This document shows positions 7,588 through 9,414 of a stretch of DNA of 9,414 nt, piece after piece. This DNA comes from Oscillospiraceae bacterium (GTDB lineage: Bacteria; Bacillota; Clostridia; Oscillospirales; Ruminococcaceae). Below the pieces are notes generated by a model. The model ran no database searches and had not been told where the DNA came from. It saw only the letters and a program-made list of their open reading frames with translations. The position numbers and the translations under genes were made by a program. The stretch is taken from assembly GCA_019420135.1 (NCBI GenBank), contig JAHZHS010000065.1, forward strand, positions 1 to 9,414, in the 5' to 3' direction. Every line of letters begins with the position of its first letter. Position 1 is the first letter of the stretch.

Positions 7588-7622
7588 GGTTGCTTCCCCC
7601 TCTCCCCGGGAAATTTCCCGGG
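7588..7622 (-). promoter_or_regulatory. Leader element B: 18-bp perfect palindrome plus purine-rich ribosome site
   Basis: Between the zinc-ribbon gene and the HerA-type gene lies CCCGGGAAATTTCCCGGG (7605-7622), an exact 18-bp palindrome. On the minus strand it is followed at once by GAGAGGGGG and the ATG. As RNA it can form a 7-bp stem with an AAUU loop just upstream of the ribosome site. No T-tract follows, so it is not a standard terminator. It closely resembles leader element A (8551-8580). Confidence 0.65.
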
Positions 7623-7629
7623 CTGCCCT

Positions 7630-8550
7630 TTACCGGGACTTGTTCCGGAACAGGCTGCCGATGGCCCCGAAGATGGCGCACAGGATGGTGAGCAGCAGTT
7701 TGCCCACCAAGGGCAGGTTGGTCAGGCAGATGATGGCCACCACGATCAGGATGAGGCCCGGGATGCCGATGTAGGCAAACAGCATGGCCAGAAGCAGCAG
7801 GACGGCCAGCACGGCCAGCCGGACCACCAGGGCGGAGACCACATTCTGGGGCACAATGATCATGCCGCTGGCGGTGTTCTCGATCTTGTCCGCCACGATC
7901 TGGTTGCTGCTGTCCCGGTGGCCGTAGACCCGCACATGGTTGTTCTCGCTGACCACCCCGGCGTTGACCTTGCCGTAGACGATGACCTGATCGCAGGCGG
8001 TGCCCGACGCGGTCAGGGAGGTGCCGGAGTAGTCGGGAAAGACCTGGAAGGTGAGGATATCGGGGTCGGCAGTGAAGGGGATGCCCTTGAAGAGGGCGTC
8101 CGCCAGCTTGGCCAGAAAGCCCCGCTGATAGGTACTGTTGGCCACATTCTTGGTGATGCCGGTGCACAGCGCCCCGGTGGAATTCTGTGCCGGGGCGGCC
8201 TGGCCCGAGGCGGAGGGCGTCTGCACTGCGGCGGGGACGCTCTGCTGGACGGCGGCCTGGCCGGGACGGTAGACCGGCACCTCGGGGGCGGACGGCGCCG
8301 TCAGGTCATCCGCCGGGCGGGGGGCGGGTTTCTCCCCCTCCCCCGTGACCAGGATCTTCCGCCGGGGGGTGTGCCCTGCGGGGGGTTCGGCCTGCTGCGT
8401 GGGCGGAGTCACCACCGGGCCGCCCGCCCTGCCCCGGCCGTGGGCCCGGGCTGCCCGGGCGTAGGGATCGCTGGCTGCTGCGCAGTATTCACACACGTCG
8501 CCGTCGTGTTCCACATCATAGATGCCGCAAACGGAACATTTGTACGCCAT
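7630..8550 (-). CDS. Zinc-ribbon protein with beta-rich domain and C-terminal membrane helices (306 aa)
   Basis: First gene of the leftward operon. The ATG at 8550-8548 has GAGGGG 6 bases upstream. Domains in order: a short zinc ribbon with two knuckles, C5-x2-C8 and C20-x2-C23; a disordered Pro/Ala/Gln linker (about 30-125) containing TPRRKILVTGEGEKP (61-75); a segment at about 130-180 of unknown type; a beta-rich segment (185-232; VIVYGKVNAGVV, HVRVYGHRDSSNQIVADKIE) whose pattern resembles a small OB-like barrel; and three hydrophobic helices near 240-262, 264-279 and 283-300, ending in a basic FRNKSR. There is no signal peptide, so ribbon and barrel are expected in the cytosol, with the protein anchored at its C-terminus. 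It could recruit nucleic acid or a partner to the membrane for the ATPase encoded 42 bases downstream. The zinc ribbon and membrane helices are clear. The OB-like call is a pattern judgement, and the function is unknown. Confidence 0.88.
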   Translation of the reverse strand: MAYKCSVCGIYDVEHDGDVCEYCAAASDPYARAARAHGRGRAGGPVVTPPTQQAEPPAGHTPRRKILVTGEGEKPAPRPADDLTAPSAPEVPVYRPGQAAVQQSVPAAVQTPSASGQAAPAQNSTGALCTGITKNVANSTYQRGFLAKLADALFKGIPFTADPDILTFQVFPDYSGTSLTASGTACDQVIVYGKVNAGVVSENNHVRVYGHRDSSNQIVADKIENTASGMIIVPQNVVSALVVRLAVLAVLLLLAMLFAYIGIPGLILIVVAIICLTNLPLVGKLLLTILCAIFGAIGSLFRNKSR

Positions 8551-8580
8551 TTTTTGCCCCTCTCCGGAAAATTTTCCCGG
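8551..8580 (-). promoter_or_regulatory. Leader element A: AAAATTTT palindrome plus purine-rich ribosome site
   Basis: In the 5' leader of the operon, the perfect core GGAAAATTTTCC (8566-8577) extends to CCGG on both sides with one extra base. On the minus strand it runs straight into GGAGAGGGG and then the ATG. The layout and much of the sequence match leader element B ahead of the HerA-type gene. Since it lies downstream of the predicted promoter, it should be transcribed. Confidence 0.6.
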
Positions 8581-8622
8581 CGCCGCGGCATTGCCTTTCC
8601 GCCGGGTCGGATTTTCCGTTTA

Positions 8623-8638
8623 TTACAAAATTTTGCAA
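8623..8638. promoter_or_regulatory. Imperfect 16-bp inverted repeat around CAAAATTTTG
   Basis: TTACAAAATTTTGCAA has 7 of 8 pairs matching across the dyad, with a perfect 10-bp core (8626-8635). It lies 15-30 bases inside the predicted transcript of the leftward operon, in an AT-rich stretch. It could be a protein-binding site or chance symmetry in AT-rich DNA. Confidence 0.35.
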
Positions 8639-8659
8639 CAATTTTTTCATATATTATTC

Positions 8660-8688
8660 ATTATATCTACGCAATACATTGCCGTCAA
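8660..8688 (-). promoter_or_regulatory. Sigma-A-type promoter of the leftward seven-gene operon
   Basis: On the minus strand, TTGACG (8688-8683) is followed after exactly 17 bases by a consensus TATAAT (8665-8660). Transcription would begin near 8653, leaving a leader of roughly 100 bases before the zinc-ribbon ATG at 8550. The surrounding DNA is AT-rich in an otherwise GC-rich window. No other comparable promoter is seen upstream of the inner genes, so it probably drives the whole operon. Confidence 0.8.
8671..8682. promoter_or_regulatory. Candidate operator: GCAAT-AC-ATTGC inverted repeat in the promoter spacer
   Basis: A perfect 5-bp inverted repeat around two bases occupies 12 of the 17 spacer bases between the -35 and -10 boxes of the leftward promoter. 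A dimeric regulator bound here would block RNA polymerase directly. No regulator gene is present in the window. Confidence 0.45.
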
Positions 8689-8761
8689 CCAAAAAACGCG
8701 CACGATTCTCACAATTCGACACAGGCCTGGGGCTCTGCCCGCCGGGCCGCGGGCAAAAATC

Positions 8762-8790
8762 TTGTGAACCGCCGCAAAATCCGCTATAAT
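8762..8790 (+). promoter_or_regulatory. Sigma-A-type promoter of the ABC-ATPase gene
   Basis: TTGTGA (8762-8767), a 17-base spacer and a consensus TATAAT (8785-8790) point rightwards. Initiation would be near 8797, about 48 bases before the ABC-ATPase start. Together with the leftward promoter it makes the 294-base gap at 8551-8844 a divergent control region. Between the two promoters I see only a GC-rich hairpin (8737-8754) and no gene. Confidence 0.75.
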
Positions 8791-8844
8791 CGGTAGCAGG
8801 AATGCAACAAATATGCTTTTGATTTCGGCAGGGAGATGTTCCAG

Positions 8845-9414
8845 ATGAATATAACATTGCAGGACCTGACCAAGCGCTTTCCCGCCCGGGGCCGCCGGGC
8901 AAAGGGGGAGACCACCGCGGTGGATTCCCTGAGCTTTGAGATCCCCGACGGCATGCTGGTGGGATTGCTGGGGCCCTCGGGCTGCGGCAAGTCCACCACC
9001 CTCAACATGATCTGCGGGCTGGAGACTCCCACCTCCGGCCATATTTTCTTCGGGGAAGAGGACGTCACCGCCCTGCCTCCCGAGCTGCGGGGGGTGGGCA
9101 TGGTCTTTCAGAACTATGCCCTCTACCCCCACCTCACCGTCCTGCAGAACATTCTGTTTCCCCTGGAAAACCTGAAGGGCGCCGCCCGCCCCACCCGCCA
9201 GCAGATGCGCGACCGCGCCCTGGAGGCCGCCCGCCTGGTGCAGATCGAGGAGCTTCTCGACCGGCGGCCCAAGGAGCTGTCCGGCGGCCAGCAGCAGCGG
9301 GTGGCCATCGCCCGGGCGCTGGTCAAGATGCCCCGGGTGCTGCTTCTGGACGAGCCCCTGTCCAACCTGGACGCCCGGCTGCGGCTGCAGACCCGGGAGG
9401 AGATCTGCAAGATC
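8845..9414 (+). CDS. ABC-importer ATPase, MalK/UgpC-like (3' end beyond window)
   Basis: This is the first 190 residues of an ATP-binding subunit that powers uptake through a membrane permease pair. Every N-terminal hallmark is present: Walker A GPSGCGKS (43-50), Q-loop Gln89 in VFQNYALYPHLT, signature LSGGQ (145-149), Walker B VLLLDE (165-170) and D-loop SNLD (173-176). DVTALPPELRGVGMVFQNYA is typical of the MalK/UgpC/FbpC group. Members are usually about 350-380 residues, with a regulatory domain after the ATPase, so roughly half is missing. Sugar or glycerol-phosphate uptake is the commonest role, but iron or polyamine transport cannot be excluded because the permease and binding-protein genes lie outside. 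The ATG at 8845 is chosen over the in-frame ATG at 8836 because GGGAG (8831-8835) is 9 bases from the former and abuts the latter. The loop at about 13-25 (ARGRRAKGETT) is several residues longer than in MalK. It is transcribed away from the operon and probably unrelated to it. Confidence 0.95.
   Translation, partial: MNITLQDLTKRFPARGRRAKGETTAVDSLSFEIPDGMLVGLLGPSGCGKSTTLNMICGLETPTSGHIFFGEEDVTALPPELRGVGMVFQNYALYPHLTVLQNILFPLENLKGAARPTRQQMRDRALEAARLVQIEELLDRRPKELSGGQQQRVAIARALVKMPRVLLLDEPLSNLDARLRLQTREEICKI

Noticed and set aside
7605..7629. Leader palindrome as a terminator of the zinc-ribbon gene
   Set aside because: The stem is followed by a purine-rich ribosome site, not a U-tract, and the next gene starts just beyond it.
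8737..8754. GCCCGC/GCGGGC hairpin between the divergent promoters, considered as a terminator
   Set aside because: On the plus strand it is followed by A residues, and on the minus strand the T-tract comes before the stem, so neither orientation makes an intrinsic terminator. It may be chance in GC-rich DNA.
5479..8796. Long plus-strand open frame (1105 codons)
   Set aside because: It crosses two convincing minus-strand genes and the divergent promoter region. It is Gly/Val/His-rich shadow sequence with no family motif.
8869..8882. Possible catabolite-response (cre) site around AAGCGCTTT near the start of the ABC-ATPase gene
   Set aside because: Only the central half matches the consensus, the outer TG/CA positions are wrong, and the bases encode the conserved TKRF of ABC ATPases.
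8647..9132. Minus-strand open frames opposite the ABC-ATPase gene and promoter region
   Set aside because: The plus strand here encodes an unmistakable ABC ATPase, and the minus frames have no motif and overlap both promoters.

Overview
The window is GC-rich bacterial DNA with strong G/C bias at third codon positions, canonical AGGAGG-type Shine-Dalgarno sites and sigma-A-like promoters. Protein sequences look like a high-GC Clostridia member, and an Oscillospirales/Ruminococcaceae gut anaerobe is my best guess. No taxonomic marker gene is present, so this is an inference. I see no rRNA, tRNA, CRISPR, transposase, integrase or insertion sequence.

Layout: seven genes run leftwards as one tightly packed operon from a well-formed promoter at 8660-8688 to beyond the left edge. 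In transcription order they are: a zinc-ribbon/beta-rich/membrane protein (8550-7630); a large HerA/DUF87-type ATPase with a C-terminal Cys/His cluster (7587-4927); a coiled-coil, helical protein with a C-terminal membrane hairpin (4896-3148); a small disordered Ala/Pro repeat protein (3126-2686); a small helical protein (2689-2243, 4-base overlap); a Ycf46-like AAA+ ATPase (2227-650, TTG start); and a very acidic protein cut by the left edge (612-1). Gaps within the operon are 42 bases or less. A divergent gene on the right (8845 to the right edge) is an ordinary MalK/UgpC-type ABC-importer ATPase with its own promoter at 8762-8790.

The leftward operon is the interesting part. It combines two mechanistically different ring ATPases (a HerA-type pump/translocase and an AAA+ remodeler), two membrane-anchored proteins with large cytosolic regions, and three small or low-complexity proteins. 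No nuclease, protease, toxin or secretion-channel gene is visible. I do not recognise the assembly as a named system. My inference is a membrane-associated, ATP-driven machine that remodels or translocates protein or nucleic acid.

Two sequence patterns support a shared origin or assembly. A short basic-hydrophobic motif of the form R-K-[IV]-x-V recurs at two C-termini and once internally, with looser versions at two other C-termini. A palindrome-plus-purine-rich leader is duplicated in front of the first two genes. An inverted repeat also fills most of the spacer of the operon promoter, suggesting a repressor site.
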